DNA of 64,000 bases from contig NZ_JAOVZW010000013.1 of assembly GCF_026460885.1 (NCBI RefSeq), forward strand, positions 124,001-188,000. The letters run 5' to 3'. The DNA is from Chryseobacterium formosum (GTDB taxonomy: Bacteria > Bacteroidota > Bacteroidia > Flavobacteriales > Weeksellaceae). The position numbers and the translations under genes are program-made. The notes beneath the pieces were generated by a model that saw only the letters and a program-made list of their open reading frames with translations, did no database searches and was not told the origin of the DNA. Positions 40,663 through 49,774 of the stretch are shown piece by piece (the stretch's first letter is position 1; every line of letters starts with the position of its first letter).

Positions 40663-41787
40663 ATGAAAAAGATACAGATGGTTGACTTGCAAAGTCAGTA
40701 TTACAAAATTAAAAATGATGTAGACAATGCAGTTTTAAATGTAATGGATTCTGCTGCTTTTATCAACGGACCTGAAGTAAAATCTTTCCAGAACGAAATG
40801 GAAACCTATCTTGATGTAAAACACGTTATTCCTTGTGCAAATGGAACAGACGCTTTACAAATCGCTTTAATGGCTTTGGATTTACAGGAAGGTGATGAAA
40901 TTATTACGGCTGACTTCACTTTTGCAGCAACTGTGGAAGTTATTCATTTATTAAAATTAAAATCTGTATTGGTAGATGTTGATTACGATACATTTACGAT
41001 TTCAACAGAGGCCATCAAAAAAGCAATTACTCCAAAAACAAAAGCGATTATTCCGGTACATATTTTCGGGCAGTGTGCGAATATGGAGGAGATTTTAAAA
41101 ATTGCTGAAGATCATAATTTATTTGTTGTTGAAGACAATGCACAGGCAATCGGTTCTCAATATACTTTTTCGAGTGGTGAAGTAAGACATGCAGGAACAA
41201 TGTCAACAGTTGGAACAACTTCTTTCTTTCCATCTAAAAACCTAGGTTGCTATGGTGATGGAGGAGCAATTTTTACTAATAATGATGATTTAGCTCATCG
41301 TTTAAGAGGAATTGTAAATCATGGTATGTATGAAAGATATTATCACGATGAAGTAGGGGTAAACTCAAGATTAGACAGTATTCAGGCTGCTATTTTAAGA
41401 AAAAAACTTCCAAATCTTGATTCTTACAATGATGCTAGAAGAAAAGCTGCAGATTATTATGATGAAGCTTTTGCCGGAAATGCAAATATTTTAACGCCAA
41501 AAAGAGCAGAATATTCAACGCACGTATTTCATCAATATACATTAAGAATTTTAAACGGAAAACGTAATGATTTACAAAAATTCCTTACTGAAAAGGAAAT
41601 TCCTGCGATGATTTATTATCCTGTTGCTTTAAGAAAACAAAAAGCGTATTACCAAGAAAGTAATGATGCTCATTTTGTGAATACAGACAAGCTTTTGGAT
41701 CAGGTAATTTCTCTTCCAATGCACACCGAATTGGATGAAGAACAGTTGAAGTATATTACGGATGCTGTGTTGGAATTTATGGGTTAG
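40663..41787 (+). CDS. DegT/DnrJ/EryC1/StrS aminotransferase
   Basis: 374 residues. PLP enzyme of nucleotide-sugar type: Lys 192 in FFPSKNLGCYGDGG forms the Schiff base, with D158 in VVEDNAQAIG, and CANGTDALQIAL near the N-terminus. Closest in pattern to WbpE/ArnB-like transaminases that aminate keto-sugars for O-antigen or capsule. First gene of a four-gene run with galE and a cytidylyltransferase. Confidence 0.93.
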   Translation: MKKIQMVDLQSQYYKIKNDVDNAVLNVMDSAAFINGPEVKSFQNEMETYLDVKHVIPCANGTDALQIALMALDLQEGDEIITADFTFAATVEVIHLLKLKSVLVDVDYDTFTISTEAIKKAITPKTKAIIPVHIFGQCANMEEILKIAEDHNLFVVEDNAQAIGSQYTFSSGEVRHAGTMSTVGTTSFFPSKNLGCYGDGGAIFTNNDDLAHRLRGIVNHGMYERYYHDEVGVNSRLDSIQAAILRKKLPNLDSYNDARRKAADYYDEAFAGNANILTPKRAEYSTHVFHQYTLRILNGKRNDLQKFLTEKEIPAMIYYPVALRKQKAYYQESNDAHFVNTDKLLDQVISLPMHTELDEEQLKYITDAVLEFMG

Positions 41788-41793
41788 TAATTA

Positions 41794-42231
41794 ATGAAAA
41801 GGAAAGTTTTTAAATATAAATTTGTTTATTGGATAGTTTTCCTGGTAAATATTTTTTTCTGTATTGCATTTGGGTTTGGGCTTTACAATAGAATAATAAT
41901 TAATTCACTTTTTGATATATACACCGTTTTAATATTTATAATTGAGGCGCTTTCTTTTTCATCAGTGTTATTACTAATTAGCAAAAATAAATTGTCAATT
42001 TTAACCTATTCAATATCATTAATTTTAATTTTTTTAATTATCACTTTTGGTATTTTTAAAAAACTTTTTTTTAGGAATTTTGGAAATGACTCTATGGATT
42101 ATATTATGACTCCTATTGTTTATAGTATATTATTCGGATTATTTTTCTTGATTATAAAATATAGAGTTAAAACTGACTTTATTCAATTGGAGATTGATGA
42201 AATTGGACAAAACCAAAATTTAAAAACATAA
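41794..42231 (+). CDS. Four-helix membrane protein in the sugar cluster
   Basis: 145 residues, helices at about 9-29, 38-61, 68-88 and 106-122, with Lys/Arg-rich ends. Only 6 nt after the aminotransferase stop and 7 nt before galE, so it is translated as part of that operon. More AT-rich than its neighbours, with long runs of Ile/Leu/Phe codons. No family recognised; a role in glycan export or anchoring is only inferred from position. Confidence 0.75.
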   Translation: MKRKVFKYKFVYWIVFLVNIFFCIAFGFGLYNRIIINSLFDIYTVLIFIIEALSFSSVLLLISKNKLSILTYSISLILIFLIITFGIFKKLFFRNFGNDSMDYIMTPIVYSILFGLFFLIIKYRVKTDFIQLEIDEIGQNQNLKT

Positions 42232-42238
42232 GTAAAAA

Positions 42239-43261
42239 ATGGCAATATTAGTCACAGGCGGACTTGGATACATCGGTTCTCACACAGTTGTAGAACTTAT
42301 TAATAGTGGATTTGAAGTTGTAATCGTAGATGATTTATCAAATTCAGAAAAGTTCATTTTACATAATATTGAGGAAATTACGGGTAAAAGACCTATTTTT
42401 TATCCTTTTGATCTAAAAAGAAAAGAACTTCTTAATCAGGTTTTTGATGCACATCAAATTGATGGATGTATTAATTTTGCAGCATTTAAAGCAGTGGGTG
42501 AAAGTCAGGAAAAACCGGTTGATTATTATGAAAATAATTTATTTTCTTTAATAAATATTCTTCAGGAATTTAAATCAAGAAATATATCTAACTTTATATT
42601 TAGTTCGTCTTGCACTGTTTATGGACAAGCAGATGAAATGCCGATTGACGAAAACACTCCCTTGAAAATGCCGGAAAGTGTTTACGGAAAGACAAAACAA
42701 ATGGGAGAGGAGATTTTGAAAGATTTTGCTCAGGCATATAAAAGAAAGGTAAGTCTTTTGAGATATTTTAATCCTATTGGAGCACATCCTTCCTCTTTGT
42801 TGGGAGAATTGCCAATTGGCGTACCTAATAATTTAGTTCCTTATGTAATGCAGACTGCTGCAGGAATCCGTGAGAAATTAAATGTTTGGGGAAATGATTA
42901 TGAAACAGAAGACGGAACGCCAATTCGGGATTATATTTATGTAGTAGATGTTGCAAAAGCGCATGTTGCTGCTCTTAAGAAATTAATGGATAATCATTCG
43001 GAAGAGGTAGTTGTAGACATTTTTAACTTAGGAACGGGAAAAGGTTCATCAGTTTTGGAGGTAATAAAAGCTTTTGAAATTGCAAACGAAGTTTCCGTAC
43101 CTTACCAAATTTGTGATAGAAGAGAAGGTGATATTACGATTGCTTATGCAAATGCCGATAAAGCGGAACAGAATTTGAATTGGAAATCTGAAACTTCTCT
43201 AGAAGAATCATTGAGAACTGTCTGGGAATGGCAGAAATATTTAGATTCAAGAAAGAATTAA
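42239..43261 (+). CDS. galE: UDP-glucose 4-epimerase
   Basis: 340 residues. NAD-binding TGGLGYIGSH (6-15), the SDR catalytic Ser/Thr in FSSSCTVYG, and Tyr 149 / Lys 153 in VYGKTKQ. FNPIGAHPSSLLGE and DGTPIRDYIYVVD are GalE signatures. Interconverts UDP-glucose and UDP-galactose (or the N-acetyl forms) for surface glycans. Operonic with the flanking genes. Confidence 0.96.
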   Translation: MAILVTGGLGYIGSHTVVELINSGFEVVIVDDLSNSEKFILHNIEEITGKRPIFYPFDLKRKELLNQVFDAHQIDGCINFAAFKAVGESQEKPVDYYENNLFSLINILQEFKSRNISNFIFSSSCTVYGQADEMPIDENTPLKMPESVYGKTKQMGEEILKDFAQAYKRKVSLLRYFNPIGAHPSSLLGELPIGVPNNLVPYVMQTAAGIREKLNVWGNDYETEDGTPIRDYIYVVDVAKAHVAALKKLMDNHSEEVVVDIFNLGTGKGSSVLEVIKAFEIANEVSVPYQICDRREGDITIAYANADKAEQNLNWKSETSLEESLRTVWEWQKYLDSRKN

Positions 43262-43279
43262 ACTTTATAAATAAAACAC

Positions 43280-43720
43280 ATGAAAAACGAGAGAATAGGA
43301 ATCACATTTTCTTCATTTGATCTTCTGCATGCAGGACACATCAAAATGTTGGAAGAGGCAAAAACTGTTTGTGATTACCTGATTGTTGGCTTGCAGATTG
43401 ATCCTTCACATGACCGTCCGACTAAAAATAAACCAACACAAACCATTGTAGAAAGATACATTCAGTTGAAAGCTGTAAATGCTGTAGACGAGATTATTCC
43501 TTATTATACTGAGCAGGATTTGGAGGATATTTTAAAGTCTTTTGTAATTGATGTTAGGATTATCGGTGATGATTATCTTGACAAAGATTTTACAGGTAAA
43601 AAATATTGCGAAGAAAAAGGAATTGAGATTTTTTATAATAAAAGAGATCACAGATTTTCTTCAAGTGATTTAAGGAAAAGAATCTACGAAGCCGAAGCTG
43701 CTAAAAATTTAGTAAAATAA
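43280..43720 (+). CDS. Cytidylyltransferase-family nucleotidyltransferase
   Basis: 146 residues. HxGH motif in LLHAGHIKML (16-25) and a variant of the second signature, RFSSSDLRKRI, near the C-terminus. Length and layout fit glycerol-3-phosphate cytidylyltransferase (TagD-like) or RfaE-type nucleotidyltransferases, making CDP- or ADP-activated sugar alcohols. Follows galE by 18 nt and ends the cluster at a bidirectional terminator. Confidence 0.9.
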   Translation: MKNERIGITFSSFDLLHAGHIKMLEEAKTVCDYLIVGLQIDPSHDRPTKNKPTQTIVERYIQLKAVNAVDEIIPYYTEQDLEDILKSFVIDVRIIGDDYLDKDFTGKKYCEEKGIEIFYNKRDHRFSSSDLRKRIYEAEAAKNLVK

Positions 43721-43753
43721 AAAAATCCCGAAAATTAAATTTTCGGGATTTTT
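43721..43753. terminator. Bidirectional terminator
   Basis: AAAAATCCCGAAAA / TTTTCGGGATTTTT with loop TTAAA, between the cytidylyltransferase and the convergent TonB-type receptor. Confidence 0.92.
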
Positions 43754-43771
43754 TTGAATAATATTTTGATG

Positions 43772-46276
43772 TTACATCGGTCCGCCTTGATCGTCTCCTG
43801 TAGCATTAGAATTTACATCTTTCTTTCTCTTAGGTTGTTCAATCTTTTCACCTTGTTTAAATCTGTAAGTTAATGATACCGCAAACTGTCTTGGTTGCCA
43901 TTGCATATAAGATTCTCTGGTAAATTCAGCATTGTTGGTAGTACTTCTCATTGCTCGGGTATTGAAAATATCCTGAATATTGAATGATAAAGTTCCGTCT
44001 CCTTTCCAAATTGTTTTTGATGCACCAAAGTTTAAAGCATACATATCGTTTCTGTCTTGATTAGCTGTTTTTTGAGCTCCTCTGTAGAAACCTTGTAGCT
44101 GAAAACTGAATGTTTTATCAACTTTAAAGGTTGAAGTCAATCTTGCCCTTGTAGAAAAACCTTTTCCTTCGAAAGACATTGGATCTTTTCCTTTAAGTTC
44201 AGGTCCACTGTAAATTCCTGTTGAATTGTAACCGAATAAATCTACATTTCCTAAGAATTTTAACCATTTTGTAGCATCCCAGTTAAAGTTTAAATCTAAA
44301 CCATAGCTGTCATTGTTTCCTAAGTTTATTGGTTTAGTTTTAAAAATTCCTTCATCAGAATATACCAACATTTTTACGTCATCTGTAGAATGTTTGTAAT
44401 AAAGAGTAGGGTTAATCGTAAACTTTCCTTTAGAAATGCTGTAACCTAGTTCGTAAGAATCAACATAAGAAGGATTTAAATCAATATTCCCTTCAAAGAT
44501 ATTCTGGTTATCAGTATAACTCGGATTAGGAATCAAAAACCATGATCTCGGTCTGTCAATTCTTCTTGAGTAATTAAGTAAAAACTGATTGTCTTTCGCA
44601 ATTTCGTAGCTTAAGAATACAGTTGGGAAAATATTGTTGTAGCTTTTTTTGTTGTCAATATTATCTGTATCTGCATTTAGATTAGAATATTTAATATTAA
44701 CATTAGAATATTCATTTCTTACTCCAACTTGATATCCTAATTTTCCAATTTTACTTTTAAACTGAACATATCCTGCGTTAAACATTTCCTCATAATTTGC
44801 ATTATATGTAAAATTATTTAGATAATGAAAGTCTTCATTGGAAGCATAACGCTCCAAAACATCATTATCATAATTGTTATTATTGATGTCTAATCTGTAA
44901 CCTGCTTCAATTCTAGAATTTTCACCAATTGGAAGTTCATAATCAGCCTTTCCAACCAAAGTTTTATTTCTTGTGTTTTGGCTGATTGAATTTTGAAGTT
45001 CAAAAATATTATTGGTAACCTGATTTACATCTGTATTGTTGTACGATCTGTTGCTTTGTAAACTTAAAGATAATGCAAGGTTTTGACCTTTATCGTCAAA
45101 TTTATGATCTAAACCAAAGTCTCCCTGAAAAGCTAAATTGTTATTAGAACCTGTATTTATCCTTTCTGTAAACAGCCCAGGAGTATTTAAAAAACGATAA
45201 TCGTAAGTAATATTTCCGATGTTGTCACTTTCAAAAGTTCTTACAGTTCCTGAAGCGTTTACAGATGTTTTGTCAGAAATATCATAAACGATACCTGAAG
45301 AAACGTTATAATTACTGTTTTTATTTTTAGTAATCGATTCCTGATCGGTTTGAGTTCTTCCACCATTTACAGCATTGAAGAATGTTGCATTGTTTCTATT
45401 CGTATTTTTAGATTCACGATAACCACCGCCACCATTTAAGAACCACGTAAGATTTCCTTTTCTCCAGCTTAAATTAGTATTTAAATTGGTTTGAGGTAAA
45501 TATCCCAAAGTTCCGATAACACTACCGTTAAAACCTGTTTTCTTGGTTTTCTTTAAAATGATATTTAAAATACCCGCTGTTCCGCTCGCTTCAAATTTAG
45601 AGGAAGGATTGGTAATCACCTCAATTCTTTCAATCTGATCAGCTGGAATACTTTGTAAAGCATTTGCTCCGTCGTCAATTCCAAGAAGAGCAGAAGGTTT
45701 ACCGTTAATTAAAAAACGAACGTTTGAGCTACCTCTCATAGAAACAGTTCCATCTGTATCAACAGAAACTGAAGGTACATTCGACAAAACATCCTGAAGA
45801 CTTCCTCCTTTACTTACAATATCCTGAGAAGGGTCATAAGTTCTCTTATCCAACTCAACTTTGTAAGGTTTTTGAGCTACTGTAATGGTAACACCTTGAA
45901 TATCCTGAGTTTTTAGATTGGTACTTGCTGCTTCAGCTTCAATAGAAAGTGCACCAATGCTTCCAGGTTTTGTAATTTGTTTATTTAGAACACTTTTTTT
46001 ATAGTCGATAGCTTCTATTGTAATGTCGTAATTTCCGGGAGTAAGGTCTAATTTATAGTTTCCTTTTTCGTCAGTAAGTGTCGCATCACTGAAAAGTTTA
46101 TTTGCTTTATTACTGAATGTTACAGATGCATAAGCTACCGGTTGATTGCTTTTATCTACCACTGTTCCCGAAATTCCTACTTTGTCCTGAGCAAAAGCAA
46201 AAGCCGCTACCGAAAGTACAAAAGTAAGTCCTAGGGTTTTCTTTGTGAAAATACTGATTATTTCCGTCTGATTCAT
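43772..46276 (-). CDS. TonB-dependent receptor-like outer-membrane barrel
   Basis: 834 residues. Signal peptide (to about 29, cleavage after AFAQ), CarboxypepD_reg domain (about 33-110) with ISGTVVDKSNQPVAYASVTF, plug domain (about 130-245) with LQDVLSNVPSVSVDTDGTVSMRG and FEASGTAGILNIILKK, then the barrel typical of the OMP_b-brl_3 group, ending FAVSLTYRFKQGEK plus a Lys-rich tail. No adjacent SusD, so probably not a glycan system; substrate unknown. Confidence 0.93.
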   Translation of the reverse strand: MNQTEIISIFTKKTLGLTFVLSVAAFAFAQDKVGISGTVVDKSNQPVAYASVTFSNKANKLFSDATLTDEKGNYKLDLTPGNYDITIEAIDYKKSVLNKQITKPGSIGALSIEAEAASTNLKTQDIQGVTITVAQKPYKVELDKRTYDPSQDIVSKGGSLQDVLSNVPSVSVDTDGTVSMRGSSNVRFLINGKPSALLGIDDGANALQSIPADQIERIEVITNPSSKFEASGTAGILNIILKKTKKTGFNGSVIGTLGYLPQTNLNTNLSWRKGNLTWFLNGGGGYRESKNTNRNNATFFNAVNGGRTQTDQESITKNKNSNYNVSSGIVYDISDKTSVNASGTVRTFESDNIGNITYDYRFLNTPGLFTERINTGSNNNLAFQGDFGLDHKFDDKGQNLALSLSLQSNRSYNNTDVNQVTNNIFELQNSISQNTRNKTLVGKADYELPIGENSRIEAGYRLDINNNNYDNDVLERYASNEDFHYLNNFTYNANYEEMFNAGYVQFKSKIGKLGYQVGVRNEYSNVNIKYSNLNADTDNIDNKKSYNNIFPTVFLSYEIAKDNQFLLNYSRRIDRPRSWFLIPNPSYTDNQNIFEGNIDLNPSYVDSYELGYSISKGKFTINPTLYYKHSTDDVKMLVYSDEGIFKTKPINLGNNDSYGLDLNFNWDATKWLKFLGNVDLFGYNSTGIYSGPELKGKDPMSFEGKGFSTRARLTSTFKVDKTFSFQLQGFYRGAQKTANQDRNDMYALNFGASKTIWKGDGTLSFNIQDIFNTRAMRSTTNNAEFTRESYMQWQPRQFAVSLTYRFKQGEKIEQPKRKKDVNSNATGDDQGGPM

Positions 46277-46443
46277 AAGGTATTCTTTAGATAAAATTGT
46301 AATAAAAAGGTTTTAATTTTATGAAATTATTAAAAGCGCTAATACCACAATTTTACGATTCGTTTATTATTTTTAATAGATAGGTCGCCTTTGAGAGCGA
46401 TTTGTTAATTATTAATTTGTTAAATTAAAGTTAAATTTATTTA

Positions 46444-47469
46444 TTATTTGATATTTTTTGAATTTAGCCAATCCTGATAAGCTTTTGCATTGATTACATG
46501 TTGTTCTGCACTGTCTGTAAACTTGTGATAACCAAATTTCGCAGGATCTGCACACATAAAGATATAGTTGTTTTGATCTGGACTTAAAACTGCATCCACC
46601 GAATTTTTATCAACCACACAAATCGGTCCCGGAGGAATTCCTGCATTGGCATAAGTATTATAAGGCGATGGAGTTTTAAGATGTTTATACAAAACTCTTT
46701 TGATTGATTCTTTGAAATTTGTCTGTTTGTTTATTGCGTAAATTACCGTTGGATCCGACTGTAATTTCATTCCTTTTTTGAAACGGTTTAAATACAATCC
46801 TGCAATCGTCTTCATTTCATCTGGTTTTCCTCCTGATTCTTTGTAGACAATAGATGCCAAAGCGTAGATTTGCTCTCTTGTTAAACCAGATTGTTGTTCT
46901 TTAGCTTTTCTTTCAGAAGTCCAGAATTCATTGTATTGGTCTTCAAATTTTTTGAAAAATTCTTGCGGAGTAACCGTCCAGAAAAAGTTATACGTATCAA
47001 TGAAGAAAAATTTTTTTAAATCTTCAGCGTTTTTATATCCCTTTTCAGCAGCTATTTTATCTAAATCATTAACGAATTTTAGAGAATCTAATTCCGTTTT
47101 TTTACTCACTTTTCCTACCATCTGATAAATATCTCCAAAATCACCAATTCTGAATGAATTTTCACTTTGATTTCCGGCTTTAATCATGTTCACCAAACTC
47201 GTGTTGTTTGCACCTTTTGTGAAATGATAACGACCCGGTTTGAAAAACTCATCCATGTTTTTATCTTTTGCTACTTCAAGAAAAGATTCTTTATTGTCGA
47301 TATAAGGAGCGATAGAATCTAAAATCTGATTAAATTTTGCACCATGCGGAATTAAAACATATCCGTCTTTTGATACGTTATTTCCATAATATTTATTGTA
47401 GAATTTTAAACCAAAAAATCCTGCCACAGCAAGAATAATAAGTACGATAATGAGAATAGCTTTTTTCAT
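46444..47469 (-). CDS. mltG: Endolytic peptidoglycan transglycosylase
   Basis: 341 residues. One N-terminal membrane helix (about 4-22), a LysM-like region with YVLIPHGAKFNQILDSI, and the YceG catalytic domain with IYALASIVYKESGG (conserved Glu 211), LYLNRFKKGMKLQSDPTVIYA, and SPYNTYANAGIPPGPI. Cleaves nascent glycan strands at the inner membrane to set their length. Followed by a 167-bp gap before the receptor; dapF is 31 nt upstream on the same strand. Confidence 0.95.
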   Translation of the reverse strand: MKKAILIIVLIILAVAGFFGLKFYNKYYGNNVSKDGYVLIPHGAKFNQILDSIAPYIDNKESFLEVAKDKNMDEFFKPGRYHFTKGANNTSLVNMIKAGNQSENSFRIGDFGDIYQMVGKVSKKTELDSLKFVNDLDKIAAEKGYKNAEDLKKFFFIDTYNFFWTVTPQEFFKKFEDQYNEFWTSERKAKEQQSGLTREQIYALASIVYKESGGKPDEMKTIAGLYLNRFKKGMKLQSDPTVIYAINKQTNFKESIKRVLYKHLKTPSPYNTYANAGIPPGPICVVDKNSVDAVLSPDQNNYIFMCADPAKFGYHKFTDSAEQHVINAKAYQDWLNSKNIK

Positions 47470-47500
47470 TATTACAATAGATTAAAAGTTTTTGTTTTTT

Positions 47501-48271
47501 TTAAATAAGATCAACCTTACCACTGAAAACTTGTTTAGCAGGACCTTCAAGCCAGATTTCATGGAAAGATTCTCCATTTTTTTCTGCATACACTTTAAGG
47601 TTTCCGCCCAACGTTTTAACTTTTACAGAAGTTAGATTGGTTTTTCGCAGAAAAGTTAAAGCAGAAGCGGTAACTCCTGTTCCACAACTAAAAGTTTCGT
47701 CTTCAACGCCTCGTTCATAGGTTCTTACGAAAATTTCATCATCAGAAATATTTTCAACAAAGTTTACATTGATCCCTTTTTCCTTGTAATTTTCAGAATT
47801 TCTGATGCTGTTTCCTTCTGCGAAAACTTTGTAATCAGCAATATCTTCAACATACTTTACGTAATGTGGTGAACCGGTATCAAGAACTAAATCGTTTCCA
47901 TCATTTAAAATCGTTTCAACATCTCCCATTTTTAACTTTACAATACCATCTTTGATTTCAGCTTCATGAAGTCCGTCAATGGCTGTAAATACTGTTTTAT
48001 TATCTTTAAAAATCGAGAGAAAATGAGCAAAAGCAACAGAACACCGTGCTCCATTTCCACAAAAGCTTTTAGAACCATCAGAATTGTAATAATCAACTTC
48101 AAAATCTACATTTTCTGCTGCATTGATTTTAATTAAACCATCTGCTCCGATTCCGAAACGGCGATCGCACAGTTTTTGAATATTTTGAATTGATAAATTA
48201 TCCCATTCTCCGGAACGGTTGTCTATCATGACAAAATCGTTTCCTGTACCTTGATATTTATAAAATTCCAT
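47501..48271 (-). CDS. dapF: Diaminopimelate epimerase
   Basis: The start is set at ATG 48271 (256 residues), since MEFYKYQGTGNDFVMID is the conserved N-terminus; a ten-codon extension is ignored. The two active-site cysteines are C71 (FCGNGARC) and C196 (SCGTGVTA). Interconverts LL- and meso-DAP for lysine and peptidoglycan. Next to mltG on the same strand, a cell-wall pairing that suggests a shared transcript. Confidence 0.96.
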   Translation of the reverse strand: MEFYKYQGTGNDFVMIDNRSGEWDNLSIQNIQKLCDRRFGIGADGLIKINAAENVDFEVDYYNSDGSKSFCGNGARCSVAFAHFLSIFKDNKTVFTAIDGLHEAEIKDGIVKLKMGDVETILNDGNDLVLDTGSPHYVKYVEDIADYKVFAEGNSIRNSENYKEKGINVNFVENISDDEIFVRTYERGVEDETFSCGTGVTASALTFLRKTNLTSVKVKTLGGNLKVYAEKNGESFHEIWLEGPAKQVFSGKVDLI

Positions 48272-48298
48272 ACTTTCTATCTCTCTTAAATTAACCTG

Positions 48299-48306
48299 CA
48301 AAATTA
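48299..48306 (-). promoter_or_regulatory. Candidate -7 element for dapF
   Basis: TAATTTTG on the - strand, 27 nt before the dapF ATG. Confidence 0.5.
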
Positions 48307-48370
48307 CTTTATTTTACACGAAAAACGAACAGATTTTACTGCTCGTTTTACTATTTAGAATACTTATTTA

Positions 48371-48934
48371 TTATCTGAAACCACCGGAACGATTTTCATT
48401 ATTTTGACGTGGCTGACTGTTGTTTTGTGGTGCTTGCTGCGTTGTATTTCCGCTTGAATTATTTCTAAAGCCACTGCTGTTATTTCTTGGCGCCTGTTGC
48501 GTGTTGTTTTGTGGAGTACTATTTCTGAAACCTCCATTGTTGTTTCTTGGAGTTGTCCTTCTAGGAACTGTGGATTGAGTATTGTTTCTAAAACCTCCGC
48601 TGTTATTATTGTTTCTCGGAGTAACGGTATTGTTATTTCCGAAACCACTAGTTTGTCCCGAAGAACCGCTTCTTTTTTCTACATAAACTTTCGTTCTGTT
48701 ATTTCCGTAATAATAAGGTGCACCATTATCATAATAGTATCTCATATCATCTCTGTAATAATATCCGTCGTTTCCATAATATCCACCAGTGCCATAATAT
48801 GCTTGAGGTGCATAATAATATCCGTTATCATAATAAGGATCTCCGTAAGCTGAATAATTGTCGCTATAGACTGCGCATGATGTTAAGCTTAAACCAATGA
48901 AGATTCCTAACGTTATTTTTATTAAATTTCTCAT
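48371..48934 (-). CDS. Low-complexity Tyr- then Asn/Gln-rich lipoprotein
   Basis: 187 residues. Lipobox LTSC (Cys about 20). Residues about 25-80 are Tyr/Gly/Asp-rich (YYDNGYYYAPQAYYGTGG), then a short charged strand TKVYVEKRSGS, then about 100 residues of Asn/Gln/Ser/Arg with repeats of NNSGGFRNN type. This composition suggests a disordered, sticky or prion-like surface segment. Its ATG overlaps the pnuC stop by 4 nt, so it is translationally coupled to pnuC. Function unknown. Confidence 0.8.
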   Translation of the reverse strand: MRNLIKITLGIFIGLSLTSCAVYSDNYSAYGDPYYDNGYYYAPQAYYGTGGYYGNDGYYYRDDMRYYYDNGAPYYYGNNRTKVYVEKRSGSSGQTSGFGNNNTVTPRNNNNSGGFRNNTQSTVPRRTTPRNNNGGFRNSTPQNNTQQAPRNNSSGFRNNSSGNTTQQAPQNNSQPRQNNENRSGGFR

Positions 48935-49608
48935 GACTTTACTGTATTTTTTTCTTTAAAACTTTTTGTCCAACTGACATATCCCATGATAGCCATACCT
49001 GTAAATACCAAATATTGAACCGAAGTGATTCCAAGACCTTTATAAATAAACATCGGCATACAAATTAAATCTCCGAGTATCCAGAAAATCCAGTTTTCAA
49101 CGCGTCTTTTCGCCATAAGCCACATTCCGACCAAAAATGTAGAGGTCGTTGCAACATCCAGCCAATTTGCCCAATCTAAATGATCTAAGCCTAGATTTGC
49201 ACCTTCCATTGAAAATTGATTGTCAATATAAGGTTTGTAATAATAAATGACAGTAACAAGAATGATACTTAAAATGAATAGTAAAACTGAATAAATCCAT
49301 TCTTTATTTGTCGCATAAGTTACATCCACATGAATATGATCTTCAGAATTTTTATGCCATAAAATCCAGCCATAAATACTCATAATCGTGTAATAAATGT
49401 TAATCATACAATCTCCCAACAACCCGAAGTTAAAAAGAATGTACACATAAATTAGTGTAGAAATAATTCCCGTAGGATAGAGCCAAATATTTTTTAAAAT
49501 TGATAAATATACGCTCACAATTCCAAAAACTGCAGCGGTAGCTTCTAAAAGAATTTGCAAATTTGTATAGGTTTCATACGGTTTTATGAAAAGATCATAT
49601 AAATTCAT
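48931..49608 (-). CDS. pnuC: PnuC-family vitamin transporter
   Basis: Start at ATG 49608 (225 residues); the longer frame runs through the promoter. Seven or so helices with PnuC signatures WLYPTGIISTLIYVYILF, NIYYTIMSIYGWILW and VENWIFWILGDLICMPMF. Facilitated uptake of nicotinamide riboside is the usual role; related members take thiamine or riboflavin, and no riboswitch is seen upstream to decide. Coupled by a 4-nt overlap to the lipoprotein downstream. Confidence 0.9.
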   Translation of the reverse strand: MNLYDLFIKPYETYTNLQILLEATAAVFGIVSVYLSILKNIWLYPTGIISTLIYVYILFNFGLLGDCMINIYYTIMSIYGWILWHKNSEDHIHVDVTYATNKEWIYSVLLFILSIILVTVIYYYKPYIDNQFSMEGANLGLDHLDWANWLDVATTSTFLVGMWLMAKRRVENWIFWILGDLICMPMFIYKGLGITSVQYLVFTGMAIMGYVSWTKSFKEKNTVKS

Positions 49609-49613
49609 GGTTT

Positions 49614-49621
49614 CAAAAATA
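49614..49621 (-). promoter_or_regulatory. -7 element 5 nt before the pnuC start
   Basis: TATTTTTG on the - strand followed by AAACC and the ATG at 49608. Confidence 0.5.
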
Positions 49622-49774
49622 ACTAAAAAATGTAGCACTGTAAAATGCATTAAACAAAGTGTAAATCAGTTTTTTATAATTTAAAATTAAAATAAATTGA
49701 CGAAAACCTATTAATAAATGTTAAGGTCTCTAAAATTTTTATATTTTCGTAAATCTTTAATAAATAAAAAAAAT

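Noticed and set aside
48497..48853. 118-residue Ile/Ser-rich frame on the + strand
   Set aside because: It is the antisense of the Tyr/Asn-rich lipoprotein; low-complexity codons keep the opposite strand open by chance.
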